Shown: in pieces, positions 1 to 7,584 of the stretch
Position numbering within the stretch: the stretch's first letter is position 1
Layout of the letters: every line of letters starts with the position of its first letter
Assembly (NCBI GenBank): GCA_900554395.1
Contig: USHB01000002.1
Location: forward strand, 1-23,366
Direction of reading: 5' to 3'
DNA from: an uncultured Phascolarctobacterium sp.
GTDB taxonomy: Bacteria > Bacillota > Negativicutes > Acidaminococcales > Acidaminococcaceae
Length of the DNA stretch: 23,366 nt
Position numbers and translations under genes: made by a program
Notes under the pieces: model-generated
Database searches by the model: none
What the model saw: only the letters and a program-made list of their open reading frames with translations
What the model was told of the DNA's origin: nothing

Positions 1-987
1 GTAGCCGATGACGCTGGCGCGGATGAAGCCGCGTTCAAAATCGCTGTGGATTTTGCCTGCCGCCTGCGGTGCTTTGGTACCGCATTTAATAGTCCAGGCA
101 CGGCTTTCGGTTTCACCGGCGGTTAAATAGGTCATCAAACCTAAAAGTTTAAAGCCTGCTTTAATCAAACGGTCAAGGCCGGTTTCTTCCAAACCAGCCA
201 TTTCCAAAAATTCTTTGGCTTCATCATCAGGCAGTTCAGCAATTTCCGATTCCATTTTGGCAGAAACGGTAATGGTTTCCGCATTTTCTTCTGCGGCGTA
301 TTTCATAACAGCCTGCACATGCGGGTTCTGTTCCGGCGTTGCCACTTCATCTTCGGCAACGTTAGCCACATACAGCACCGGTTTCATAGTTAAAAGGTGC
401 AGTTCGGTCAAAAACTCTTTTTCTTCATCAGTCAAACCCAAACGGCGTGCCGGTATAGCTTCGCCCAAACCTTCCATAACCTTATCCAGCACGGCTTTTT
501 CTACCGGTACTTTTTTGTCGCCGGTTTTTAAAAGTTTAACCAGGCGTTCCTGGCGTTTTTCCACGGTTTCCATATCGGCCAGGCAAAGCTCGGTATTGAT
601 GATTTCAATATCGCGCAGCGGGTCGATGCTGCCTTCAACGTGGGTAATGTTGCCGTCCTCAAAGCAGCGCACAACCTGCGCAACGGCATCAACCTCGCGG
701 ATATGCGCAAGGAATTTATTGCCGAGGCCTTCGCCTTTGGATGCACCTTTTACAAGCCCTGCGATATCGACGAAACGCATTGCCGCAGGCACGATTTTTT
801 TAGATTTAAACATTTCGCCCAGCACATTCAAACGCGCATCAGGCACATCTACAACGCCTACGTTAGGCTCAATGGTGCAGAACGGATAGTTCGCCGCTTC
901 TGCTCCCGCTTTGGTAATAGCGTTGAACAAAGTGCTTTTGCCTACATTAGGCAGGCCTACAATACCTACTTCTAAATTTGTACTCAC
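1..987 (-). CDS. ychF: Redox-regulated/ribosome-associated ATPase YchF (OLA1 family), 3' end cut by window edge
   Basis: An Obg-related P-loop NTPase of the YchF/OLA1 family. Family members bind ribosomes and prefer ATP to GTP. 329 codons are visible and roughly the last 35 residues lie outside the window. The G1 loop GLPNVGKST sits at residues 11-19. The G3 region reads DIAGLVKGAS. The G4 position reads NVAED rather than NKxD, which is the NxxE form linked to ATP preference. The central part is the coiled-coil arm, and the visible C-terminus is the start of the TGS domain (TAGETESRAW, KCGTKAP). The start is the GTG at 987, because an ATG four bases upstream runs straight into TGA; an AAGGAG SD precedes it. 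It has its own promoter and is separated from the phosphonate genes by a terminator. The family assignment is firm. Confidence 0.96.
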   Translation of the reverse strand, partial: MSTNLEVGIVGLPNVGKSTLFNAITKAGAEAANYPFCTIEPNVGVVDVPDARLNVLGEMFKSKKIVPAAMRFVDIAGLVKGASKGEGLGNKFLAHIREVDAVAQVVRCFEDGNITHVEGSIDPLRDIEIINTELCLADMETVEKRQERLVKLLKTGDKKVPVEKAVLDKVMEGLGEAIPARRLGLTDEEKEFLTELHLLTMKPVLYVANVAEDEVATPEQNPHVQAVMKYAAEENAETITVSAKMESEIAELPDDEAKEFLEMAGLEETGLDRLIKAGFKLLGLMTYLTAGETESRAWTIKCGTKAPQAAGKIHSDFERGFIRASVIGY

Positions 988-1026
988 ATCTATCGCTCCT
1001 TAGGTTTTCAATCTTACTATCTTATT

Positions 1027-1055
1027 ATTTTACAATAACTGACGGCAAAAAGCAA
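1027..1055 (-). promoter_or_regulatory. Candidate sigma-A promoter of ychF
   Basis: Read on the minus strand: TTGCTT (1050-1055), a 17-base spacer, then TAAAAT (1027-1032), about 40 bases before the GTG start. Both boxes are imperfect but spacing and position fit. Confidence 0.5.
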
Positions 1056-1067
1056 AAGAAAGCGGCA

Positions 1068-1097
1068 TAAAAAATACCCGCAACCATCAGTTACGGG
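1068..1097 (-). terminator. Rho-independent terminator of the phosphonate operon
   Basis: On the minus strand CCCGTAAC pairs with GTTGCGGG (8 bp with one G-U) around a 5-base loop, followed by TATTTTTTA. It lies just past the restored stop of the second phnE (1114), which supports that gene having once run to 1114 rather than to the early stop at 1290. Confidence 0.75.
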
Positions 1098-1113
1098 CAA
1101 AACACACAGCAAA

Positions 1114-1946
1114 TCAGCGTATTTTATTTTTAATGAAAATGAACAATCTTTCAATAGTATAGGCAAAGGCAAATACCAGAAAAATGGCAACTCCCGCGGT
1201 GCCGTATTCATAGCCCTGTATGCTGCGGGCAATGATAAAGCCAATGCCTCCGGCACCAATCATGCCCAAAATGGCACATTCCGAAAAGTTTATTTCAAAG
1301 CGCAGGCAATCCAGGCTACAAGCTGCGATAGCGCCGCAGGCAGAACAGCGTTAAAAAATACGCCTATTTTGCCAACACCTGTTGCCGAAAGCGCTTCAAT
1401 GGTTTCTTGCGGAATACTTTCAAAACTTTGCGCAAAGACACGCGTAAAAAACGCCGTTGTATGCACGCACAGCCCGGCAATGCCGGCAGCAGGCCCCATG
1501 CCGAGACAGACCATCATTAAAAGCACCCATACCGGCGTCGGCACAGCGCGCAAAAAAGTAAACCACGATTGCACAAGCTCCGCCAGCCAACGCATACGGA
1601 AAATATTTTCGGCAGCAAACATACCAAAAAACAATCCCAAAACAACGCTATACAAGGTAGACAGCACTGTAATGGAAATGGTTTCCCACATCGCCGCTGC
1701 GATTAAATCCATAAATTTAAAATCTAACTGTGCCAGTCTGTAAAATATCCTGCCTGTATCAGGTACGCGCCCGATAAGTTTCAGCCAGTCTATATCCAGA
1801 TAAACCAAACTGCATATACATAAAGCAGCTATGCTTGTTAAAAAAACAGGTATTGCTTTATTCTGATAAGCACATTCAATTTTTATTTTATTGTTGAAGC
1901 CATAACGGATAGCAACGCTGTCTGCCGCAGCAGATGATTTTTTCAT
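1114..1946 (-). pseudogene. phnE: Second phosphonate ABC transporter permease (PhnE-type), frameshifted
   Basis: A PhnE-family inner-membrane permease broken by a single frameshift near 1301-1310. The intact reading frame from 1946 gives a hydrophobic protein with the EAA-loop region (EALSATGVGKIGVFFNAVLP). It then meets a stop right after VAWIA, at 1290. In another frame the family's C-terminal signature follows at once (LRFEINFSECAILGMIGAGG) and continues through a last membrane segment to TGA at 1114. Alignment with the neighbouring intact PhnE shows one base missing: AW-I-x-LRFEIN against AW-F-L-YCIEVN, equal length if one base is restored. Restored length would be 277 residues. The start ATG overlaps the upstream phnE stop (ATGA at 1943-1946), as in coupled genes. 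The shift may be a real mutation or a sequencing error; I see no slippery heptamer suggesting programmed shifting. Confidence 0.8.
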
Positions 1947-2743
1947 AGCGCCAATTCCTTTCTTATTTTACCGGTGATACGGTCTACGATAATTACAACC
2001 GCCGCTATTATTAAAATAATGGTAAATGCCATATGGTAATTAAACGATTTAATATAAGAGAACAGCACCATGCCTACACCGCCGCCACCAACCATACCTA
2101 CAATGGTCGATGCTCTGACATTAACTTCTATGCAGTATAAAAACCACGCCAAAAAACCGCTTATGCAGCTTGGAATAATGCCGTGCGCCACGCGCTGCCA
2201 AAAGCCTGCACCGACAGCCTCCAGACTTTCAAGGCAATCAACAGAAATATCTTCCATTGTTTCTGTAAAAGCCCTGACCATAAATGCAAAACTGGTTATT
2301 AAAAGCGCCGCAAAACCAACGCCTGTACCAATCCCCAAAGATGAAAACAGGATAAATGCCCAGACCAGCGCCGGAATATTGCGCAAAAAAGTTGCAAAAC
2401 CACGCACAAACCTGGCTGCTTTGGGAAACGGCGATACAAGTTCGCTGGCAAACAGCGCCGTAAAAAATGCTAAAATACCTGCAATAGTGGTAGATGAAAG
2501 AGCCATAGCAATAGTTACAACTACGCTATCCATAATGTTCCGCATTCTTATATCAGTTGGAAACTGCGGAGGAAAGAAATCCTCCGCAAGGAAAATCCAA
2601 AACTGGTCAAAATTTGTAAAGACGGCAACAGGCGAAAACTGTGTAAAAATGCTGCATACAATGTAGAGCAGTACAATTACCGCAAAAAAGATTGTATAAA
2701 TCTTTTTCTCAGCAGGCGGCATAACTGAAATGCTTTTCTTCAC
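1943..2743 (-). CDS. phnE: Phosphonate ABC transporter permease PhnE
   Basis: A membrane subunit of a PhnCDE-type importer for phosphonates or related P compounds, about 266 residues with roughly six hydrophobic segments. The cytoplasmic coupling (EAA) loop is EAVGAGFWQRVAHGIIPS, and the family's C-terminal block reads CIEVNVRASTIVGMVGGGGV. I prefer the GTG at 2743 as start, since GGAGGGG lies six bases upstream; the in-frame ATG at 2758 has no SD and overlaps that sequence. The gene overlaps the end of phnC by about 35 bases and the next permease by four, typical of translational coupling. If the second permease is truly broken, this protein may have to work as a homodimer. Confidence 0.9.
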   Translation of the reverse strand: MKKSISVMPPAEKKIYTIFFAVIVLLYIVCSIFTQFSPVAVFTNFDQFWIFLAEDFFPPQFPTDIRMRNIMDSVVVTIAMALSSTTIAGILAFFTALFASELVSPFPKAARFVRGFATFLRNIPALVWAFILFSSLGIGTGVGFAALLITSFAFMVRAFTETMEDISVDCLESLEAVGAGFWQRVAHGIIPSCISGFLAWFLYCIEVNVRASTIVGMVGGGGVGMVLFSYIKSFNYHMAFTIILIIAAVVIIVDRITGKIRKELAL

Positions 2744-3515
2744 TTTCTGCCCCTCCAATTAAGTTGTCTCTGCCGGTACCGTAAATTTTTTCCACAACAT
2801 CCTCTGTGAGTTCTTCCGGTTTGCCGTTAAACACAATCGTTCCTTTGGAAAGCCCAATAATGCGGGTAGAATATTTTTTGGCGACCTCAAGCTGATGTAA
2901 ATTGACAATACAGGTTATGCGGCGTGTTTTAACAAGTTCCGCCAAAATGTCCATAATATTTTTGGCACTGGAAGGGTCAAGCGAAGCAATCGGCTCATCA
3001 GCCAGCAGAATTTTTGGTTTCTGCATAATTGCCCGGGCAATGCCGACACGCTGCTTTTGCCCGCCGGATAAATCGGACGCACGGTTATAACAGAACGCGC
3101 CCAGCCCCATTTCCTCAAGCAAACGGATAGCCCGCAGTTTCTCCTCTTCTGGATAGATACCCAAAATACCTTTTATGCCGTCAAGATAACCAAGGTAGCC
3201 ATGCAGCACATTCTGCAGCACCGACAGCCGGTACACAAGGTTGTAATTTTGAAAAATCATGCCAACCTTACGGCGCACAGAGCGCAGGCTTTTGCCTTTA
3301 ATATGAGTAATATCAGTTCCGTCAACGTAAATCTGCCCGTCCGATACGTCAATAAGACGGTTTATTGTTCTTAATAAAGTACTTTTGCCGCTGCCACTTG
3401 GCCCAATAACAGAAACAAACTCACCTTCTGCAATTTCAAGCGATATGTTATGCAGTGCATGTACGTTATTAGAATAGTATTTATTTACATTTACAAATTT
3501 TAAAACCGGTTCCAT
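2709..3515 (-). CDS. phnC: Phosphonate ABC transporter ATP-binding protein PhnC
   Basis: The ATPase subunit that powers PhnCDE import. From the preferred start it is 268 residues. The Walker A motif GPSGSGKST is at 38-46, followed by a Q-loop (MIFQNYNLVYRLSVLQNV), the signature LSGGQKQR, Walker B KILLADEP and a switch histidine (NLHQLEVA). The 'YRLSVLQNVLHG' stretch and the insert before the signature are typical of PhnC rather than of general amino-acid ATPases. The start ATG at 3515 has GGGAG seven bases upstream; the ATG at 3539 has no SD and lies six bases after the phnD stop. The ligand is unproven: PhnCDE sets also import phosphite and similar ions, but the neighbouring phnX favours an organophosphonate. 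Confidence 0.93.
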   Translation of the reverse strand: MEPVLKFVNVNKYYSNNVHALHNISLEIAEGEFVSVIGPSGSGKSTLLRTINRLIDVSDGQIYVDGTDITHIKGKSLRSVRRKVGMIFQNYNLVYRLSVLQNVLHGYLGYLDGIKGILGIYPEEEKLRAIRLLEEMGLGAFCYNRASDLSGGQKQRVGIARAIMQKPKILLADEPIASLDPSSAKNIMDILAELVKTRRITCIVNLHQLEVAKKYSTRIIGLSKGTIVFNGKPEELTEDVVEKIYGTGRDNLIGGAESEEKHFSYAAC

Positions 3516-3544
3516 CAAAATTCTCCCGCCATCAGGCATCTCAA

Positions 3545-4462
3545 TTAATGTTTATTAATGTTTTTGTTCAGCTCAACAATAGGCTGATAATCCTCCATAC
3601 TGCATTCTACAAAGCGTGCATTTGCTTTTTTAATAACTTTGTCAAAATATTCTTTGTTGTTGTATTCAACCAGAAATTTAGTTAAGGTTTTCTTCAAATC
3701 TTCATTAACAGTTTTGCCAACAACCATAGCTTCTGCCGGAATAGCAGCCGAAGAATGAACTACTTTAACTGCGTTTTCATCTGCATTGCCGTTTTTAAAC
3801 TCGCTCGCCATAATCTGGTCGGAAATCGGCACAATATCAACGTCGCCTTTAATTACTGCCTGCAAGCCTGCCTGATGTTTACCGGAAAAACTTACCGCTT
3901 CAAAAAATTCGCCGTTGGTATGGATTTTTTCATTGGTCAGGTTTAAATCCGGAAAAGCTTTCATAATTTCAGAAGTCGGTACAAGATTGCCGGAAGTTGA
4001 ATCCGGGTCTACAAAAGCAATGGTTTTGCCTTTAAAATCTTTAATGCTGTTAATTTCGCTGTTATCTTTTTGAGTGATGAACACGGAATGATAAACAGCC
4101 TGTGCTTTATCGCCATCAGGGGCTTTCATAACAATAGGAGTGATGCCTGCACGTTCTGAACCCATAGCAACTGCAAGAGCGCCCATGTAAGCCATATCTG
4201 CTTTGCCGGTGCGCAGAGCTTCGATAATAGCAGTATAATCGCTGGCCTGAATTTCTTTAACATCCATATTGATTACTTTGCCAAGGTCTTGAGCAAGAGT
4301 GCTTCTTGCATCGGTGCTGTCGGTAGTAGATTCGTTAGGTGCATAAGCAATGGTAAAGGTTTTCTTTTCTGCCGGGGCATCAGTGTTGCCGCCGCAGCCT
4401 GCCGCAAAGCTGCCAAAAGCCACCATAGCGGATAATAAAACACATGCAATGCTCTTTTTCAT
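3545..4462 (-). CDS. phnD: Phosphonate-binding lipoprotein PhnD
   Basis: The substrate-binding component of the importer, 305 residues. The N-terminus is a lipoprotein signal peptide: two Lys, a hydrophobic core, then the lipobox FAAGC with the lipidated Cys at 23. The mature part is a PhnD-type periplasmic-binding fold (IAYAPNESTTDS near the N-terminus, IAFVDPDSTSGN in the middle). The latter motif, with Ser/Thr residues that bind the phosphonate group, is typical of the family. An AAGGAG SD precedes the ATG. It is the first transporter gene after the two catabolic genes and is closely followed by phnC. Ligand specificity cannot be read from sequence; 2-aminoethylphosphonate or 2-hydroxyethylphosphonate fits the context. 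Confidence 0.92.
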   Translation of the reverse strand: MKKSIACVLLSAMVAFGSFAAGCGGNTDAPAEKKTFTIAYAPNESTTDSTDARSTLAQDLGKVINMDVKEIQASDYTAIIEALRTGKADMAYMGALAVAMGSERAGITPIVMKAPDGDKAQAVYHSVFITQKDNSEINSIKDFKGKTIAFVDPDSTSGNLVPTSEIMKAFPDLNLTNEKIHTNGEFFEAVSFSGKHQAGLQAVIKGDVDIVPISDQIMASEFKNGNADENAVKVVHSSAAIPAEAMVVGKTVNEDLKKTLTKFLVEYNNKEYFDKVIKKANARFVECSMEDYQPIVELNKNINKH

Positions 4463-4480
4463 TTTAAATACTCCTTTTCA

Positions 4481-5599
4481 TTACAAAATATTTTTTAAAA
4501 TTTCTTTTACATTTACAGCATTCAACTCGGCCGGATTATTATCTGCGCGGCCTTTAGTCATGCTGTGGGCGATAATTTCGTCAAAGTCACTTTCTGCTGC
4601 GCCCCACTGGCTTAATTTAGCCGGGCTGCCGGATTTTTCCAGAATATCTGTTACCTTTTGCGCAACCTCTGCTGCGCTGTCTGCGCCAAAAGCAGCTAAA
4701 AGTTCCCTGCTGTTTTTAATATACGGCATATTAAGCTGCATAACAGGAGCCAGCAGCATACTAACTGCCACGCCGTGCGGAATGTGATACTTCATGGTCA
4801 GCGGATATGAGATAGAATGGCAGGCCGTGGTGCGCGTGTTGCTGAAAGCCATACCTGCCAGCAGGCTGCCTTGCGCCATAGCTTCATGCGCTTCTTCTTT
4901 GCTGCATAACAGCCCGTTTAAATTTTGCATAATAATTTTAATGGCTGCCAAAGCCGCTGCACGGGATGTTGCATTGCTGGCCTTTGCCCAGTAACTTTCC
5001 GCTGCGTGGCAAACAGCATCAAGCGCAGAAGATACAGCCAGTTTGACCGGCATTGTATTGGCAAGTTCCGGGTCAACAACAGCAGCGTAAGCATAGTTTG
5101 CCTGCGTATCAACAGAATATTTTTTGTCGTGTTCGCTGTCCCACACTGTTGCCCAGCAGGTTACTTCACTGCCGGTGCCGGCGGTTGTAGGTACGCCAAT
5201 CCATTTGCAGGCAGGCGCCTTGTAGCTTTTCGTTTCAATCAGGCTGCGCAGTTCCTCCGGCGAAGCAATATCCTGTGCATACAGGCAGCATAATGATTTG
5301 CCCACGTCAAGCACGCTGCCGCCGCCTACGGCAATAACCAGCGCAAAGCCTGCGTTTTTTGTTTCGTTATACATTTCATACAGCTGTAACAGTTCCGGAT
5401 TGCTCCATGCAAAGGTTTTTACCGTTAATTTATCCTTCCATTCCGCTGCGGCTGCTTTAATAAAACGGTTTTGCAATACGCTTTCATCCCAGATGAGCAG
5501 CAGAATTTTGCCAGGATTCAAATCCTTAACCAGCTGAGGCAGCACGGCTAAACTGCCTGCGCCCAGATAAGTGCGTACGGGGTTATAATAACAATCCAA
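4481..5599 (-). CDS. Iron-containing (group III) alcohol dehydrogenase, phosphonate-associated
   Basis: An NAD(P)-dependent iron alcohol dehydrogenase of 372 residues. The nucleotide-binding loop GGGSVLDVGK starts at 92, and the PTTAGTGSEVT motif covers 137-147. The four metal ligands appear as D194, H198, H261 and H275 (LDAVCHAAE, ACHS, HIPHG). The start is a TTG at 5599 with GGGAGG eight bases upstream; no ATG fits better. It lies 17 bases after phnX and before phnDCE, so its substrate is probably tied to phosphonate breakdown. Two roles fit: interconversion of 2-hydroxyethylphosphonate and phosphonoacetaldehyde, or reduction of the acetaldehyde released by PhnX to ethanol. Phosphonate-associated iron dehydrogenases are a known subgroup. 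The family is certain; the substrate is inferred. Confidence 0.9.
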   Translation of the reverse strand: MDCYYNPVRTYLGAGSLAVLPQLVKDLNPGKILLLIWDESVLQNRFIKAAAAEWKDKLTVKTFAWSNPELLQLYEMYNETKNAGFALVIAVGGGSVLDVGKSLCCLYAQDIASPEELRSLIETKSYKAPACKWIGVPTTAGTGSEVTCWATVWDSEHDKKYSVDTQANYAYAAVVDPELANTMPVKLAVSSALDAVCHAAESYWAKASNATSRAAALAAIKIIMQNLNGLLCSKEEAHEAMAQGSLLAGMAFSNTRTTACHSISYPLTMKYHIPHGVAVSMLLAPVMQLNMPYIKNSRELLAAFGADSAAEVAQKVTDILEKSGSPAKLSQWGAAESDFDEIIAHSMTKGRADNNPAELNAVNVKEILKNIL

Positions 5600-5616
5600 C
5601 TAAAGTACCTCCCTGC

Positions 5617-6408
5617 TTATAAGCCTGCGTTAATTTTTTCAATAACTTCCGGCAGACCGGTAATATCGTCAATAACAAAATCAGCACCGGCCTCAAGGTA
5701 AATCTGCCTTGCCCTGGCATTTAAGGCTGCCAATGTTTCAGCATCAGCCGCGTTATATTCCGCTTCGCTTAACCCAACCACGCTGCTGCCCTTAATAATG
5801 CCAACCGACCAGCAGCCTGCGTTTTTGCCTTCCAGAATGTCCATTACTGTATCGCCAGCCTTAACAACAAGTTTAGGCGGGTATACGTTTAACTGACGCA
5901 TACATTCAAATACCATAAATGGCGTCGGACGGCTGTATTCGGTAATGTCCGGCGTTACCACGCAATCAGGTTCATAGCCCTGCTTTTTGGCTGCCGGTAA
6001 AACGTACTGCATAATTTCAGAGGTGTAACCGGTTGTAGAGCCTATCTTCAAGCCCATCTCTTTCAACTTGTCAACCGTTTCTTTAACGCCGGGAATGAGT
6101 TTGGCATATTCCGTAACCACAGTGCGCAGGTTGGCTTCAAAGCATTGGTAAACATCTTCAATGTCTTCTTCATTCCAGCTGCGGCTGTAAACCTCATTCC
6201 ACATCCGGCTGCCGCGTTCTGTTGCCAGCATAGTTTTAATATGCGCCTTTTTCTCCATACCCATTGGCGCATTAATTTCGTCCAGCGTAAATTCCAAACC
6301 TTTCTGGCGGAAGGTTCTGTCAAACACATCTACCGGCGCTTTTGAACCAAAGTCCGTTGTTGTGCCTGCCCAGTCAAATACTACAAGTTTGATTTGTTCT
6401 TTTGCCAT
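5617..6408 (-). CDS. phnX: Phosphonoacetaldehyde hydrolase (phosphonatase) PhnX
   Basis: A HAD-superfamily enzyme that splits the C-P bond of phosphonoacetaldehyde into acetaldehyde and phosphate through a Schiff base. It is 263 residues, the usual size. Catalytic residues match the Bacillus cereus enzyme in number as well as kind: nucleophile D12 (VVFDWAGTT), M49, Schiff-base K53 and H56 (PMGMEKKAHI). The later HAD motifs are the Thr-rich GSTTGYT and the acidic KAGDTVMDILEG. A strong AAAGGAG SD precedes the ATG. It is first in the operon behind its own promoter and repeated operator-like motif, and is followed by the iron dehydrogenase and the importer. No 2-aminoethylphosphonate transaminase (phnW) is present in the window, so the source of phosphonoacetaldehyde is open. 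Confidence 0.96.
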   Translation of the reverse strand: MAKEQIKLVVFDWAGTTTDFGSKAPVDVFDRTFRQKGLEFTLDEINAPMGMEKKAHIKTMLATERGSRMWNEVYSRSWNEEDIEDVYQCFEANLRTVVTEYAKLIPGVKETVDKLKEMGLKIGSTTGYTSEIMQYVLPAAKKQGYEPDCVVTPDITEYSRPTPFMVFECMRQLNVYPPKLVVKAGDTVMDILEGKNAGCWSVGIIKGSSVVGLSEAEYNAADAETLAALNARARQIYLEAGADFVIDDITGLPEVIEKINAGL

Positions 6409-6419
6409 TTCGTGACTCC

Positions 6420-6463
6420 TTTGCTGTTTTTTGCATTATTATTTTAATTATTTGCTGTTTTTT
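6420..6463 (-). repeat. Two 13-bp direct repeats, candidate operator of the phn operon
   Basis: On the minus strand AAAAAACAGCAAA occurs at 6451-6463 and again at 6420-6432, 31 bases apart (about three helical turns). The upstream copy is part of an inverted repeat CTGT-AAAAA-ACAG. They lie just downstream of the predicted transcription start and reach the SD of phnX, a good place for repression by the adjacent DeoR-family protein. Binding is inferred. Confidence 0.5.
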
Positions 6464-6471
6464 ACAGTTTT

Positions 6472-6500
6472 ATAATAACGCTTACCGCATAAATCTGCAA
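6472..6500 (-). promoter_or_regulatory. Candidate sigma-A promoter of the phnX operon
   Basis: Minus strand: TTGCAG (6495-6500), a 17-base spacer, TATTAT (6472-6477). It sits between the regulator's terminator and phnX. Confidence 0.6.
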
Positions 6501-6534
6501 GCAAATATAAATAAAGTAATTTTAAAATCCTTGT

Positions 6535-6581
6535 AAAAAAATAAAAACCACAGCTATGGAAAATCTCCATGCTGTGGTTTT
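6535..6581 (-). terminator. Terminator of the DeoR-family regulator gene
   Basis: AAAACCACAGC (6544-6554) pairs perfectly with GCTGTGGTTTT (6571-6581), extended inside by ATGGA/TCCAT after one bulged base. On the minus strand a TTTTTATTTTTTT tract follows. It separates the regulator transcript from the phnX promoter. Confidence 0.85.
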
Positions 6582-6593
6582 CTTTGCCGTATT

Positions 6594-7349
6594 TTATTCT
6601 ATATGTATGCCTGCAAGCAGGTATTTTTCTTTTTGGGCCGGTGTAACGCTGTCCATAATTAAAAGGTCTATCATACTGTTGGGCATTATAACTTTTTTAG
6701 AGCGGCGGTTCAGTTTACTGCTGTCCATCACCGCCAGCACTTTATCTGAGCGCTGCGCCATCAACTGCATTACGCCAATTTCCGCAAAACGGAAATCGGT
6801 ATAGCCCGCTTCGGCATCTACACTGTTAATGGAAAGAAAGCACATATCAGGATAATATTTCTGCAATTCCTGCTCACACACGCTGCCATAAGTAGAATGT
6901 TCCAGGCTGTCCAACTCGCCGCCCAGCACCACTGTACACAGCGACTGGTTCTGCATCAGCACCATGGCTGCTGAAATATTATTGGTAATAACCGTTAAAT
7001 CCGTAAAGCGTTTAATTAATTCCTGCGCAAGAATAACATTGGTTGTGCCTGAATTAAGCGCAATCACGCTGCCGGAACGGATATGTTCCACTGCCTTCAG
7101 CGCCGCACGCCGTTTTTCTTCGATATGGATTATCTCGCGCCCGCTGAAATTACTGAAAGCCAACATATAATCGGGCAGGCTTGCTCCGCCATGCACGCAT
7201 TTAAGCTGCCCCTGTTCTTCCAAAGTTTTTAAATCACGGCGAACGGTATCTACCGATACGCCCAGCATTTTGGCAATTTCCGTTACTTTTATGCTGCTTT
7301 TTAATTGCAGCTGCTGCAAAATTAAGGCTGCTCTGTCATTGTAAAGCAT
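6594..7349 (-). CDS. DeoR-family transcriptional regulator
   Basis: A DNA-binding regulator of 251 residues. The DeoR helix-turn-helix fills about residues 18-45 (IKVTEIAKMLGVSVDTVRRD), followed by the family's HGGA turn. The C-terminal sensor domain has the typical ISNNI-like and sugar-phosphate-isomerase-like motifs (NSGTTNVILAQEL, TVITNNISAA, VVLGGELDS, FLSINSVDAEAGY). Such domains usually bind a phosphorylated small molecule. The ATG has TAGGAG upstream. The gene has its own -10 region and terminator and lies immediately upstream of phnX on the same strand. It therefore probably senses a phosphonate intermediate or phosphorylated metabolite and represses the phn genes. The ligand is a guess; the family is clear. 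Confidence 0.92.
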   Translation of the reverse strand: MLYNDRAALILQQLQLKSSIKVTEIAKMLGVSVDTVRRDLKTLEEQGQLKCVHGGASLPDYMLAFSNFSGREIIHIEEKRRAALKAVEHIRSGSVIALNSGTTNVILAQELIKRFTDLTVITNNISAAMVLMQNQSLCTVVLGGELDSLEHSTYGSVCEQELQKYYPDMCFLSINSVDAEAGYTDFRFAEIGVMQLMAQRSDKVLAVMDSSKLNRRSKKVIMPNSMIDLLIMDSVTPAQKEKYLLAGIHIE

Positions 7350-7381
7350 ATTTTTACTCCTACCTGAAAACTCTATCTTTT

Positions 7382-7387
7382 ATTATA
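7382..7387 (-). promoter_or_regulatory. Candidate -10 box of the DeoR-family gene
   Basis: Minus strand TATAAT about 33 bases before the ATG. A convincing -35 is missing (TTTTAA at 17-base spacing), so the promoter may be weak or activated. Confidence 0.4.
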
Positions 7388-7452
7388 TCTTAATTACATC
7401 AATGTTAAAATGCGCAACACCAGTAAAATTTTTGTAAAGCCGCCAAATGGGT

Positions 7453-7479
7453 AAAAAAAAAGCCCTTACGAGAAGGGCC
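7453..7479 (-). terminator. Terminator downstream of the LCP gene
   Basis: GCCCTT (7462-7467) pairs with AAGGGC (7473-7478) around ACGAG. On the minus strand nine T follow. It closes the NUDIX-LCP transcript, about 105 bases past the LCP stop. Confidence 0.85.
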
Positions 7480-7584
7480 AAATGAGGGGCTATTTGATGA
7501 TTTAAGTATAACATTTTTGTATACAATACGCAAGGGGTAAATTATAAAATTCTTTAAATTTTGTGTCTTATGAAACAGTTTTGG

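Noticed and set aside
215..975. Long plus-strand open frames opposite ychF (224 and 111 codons)
   Set aside because: They are antisense to a clearly conserved gene, rich in Ser/Thr/Ala as expected from the complement, and have no family-like motifs or SD.
1017..1259. An 80-codon minus-strand frame after the early phnE stop
   Set aside because: It is in neither the original nor the restored phnE frame; the true continuation is a third frame with the conserved PhnE end stopping at 1114.
2070..2666. A 198-codon plus-strand frame opposite phnE
   Set aside because: It is antisense to the conserved permease; no SD and no coherent domain.
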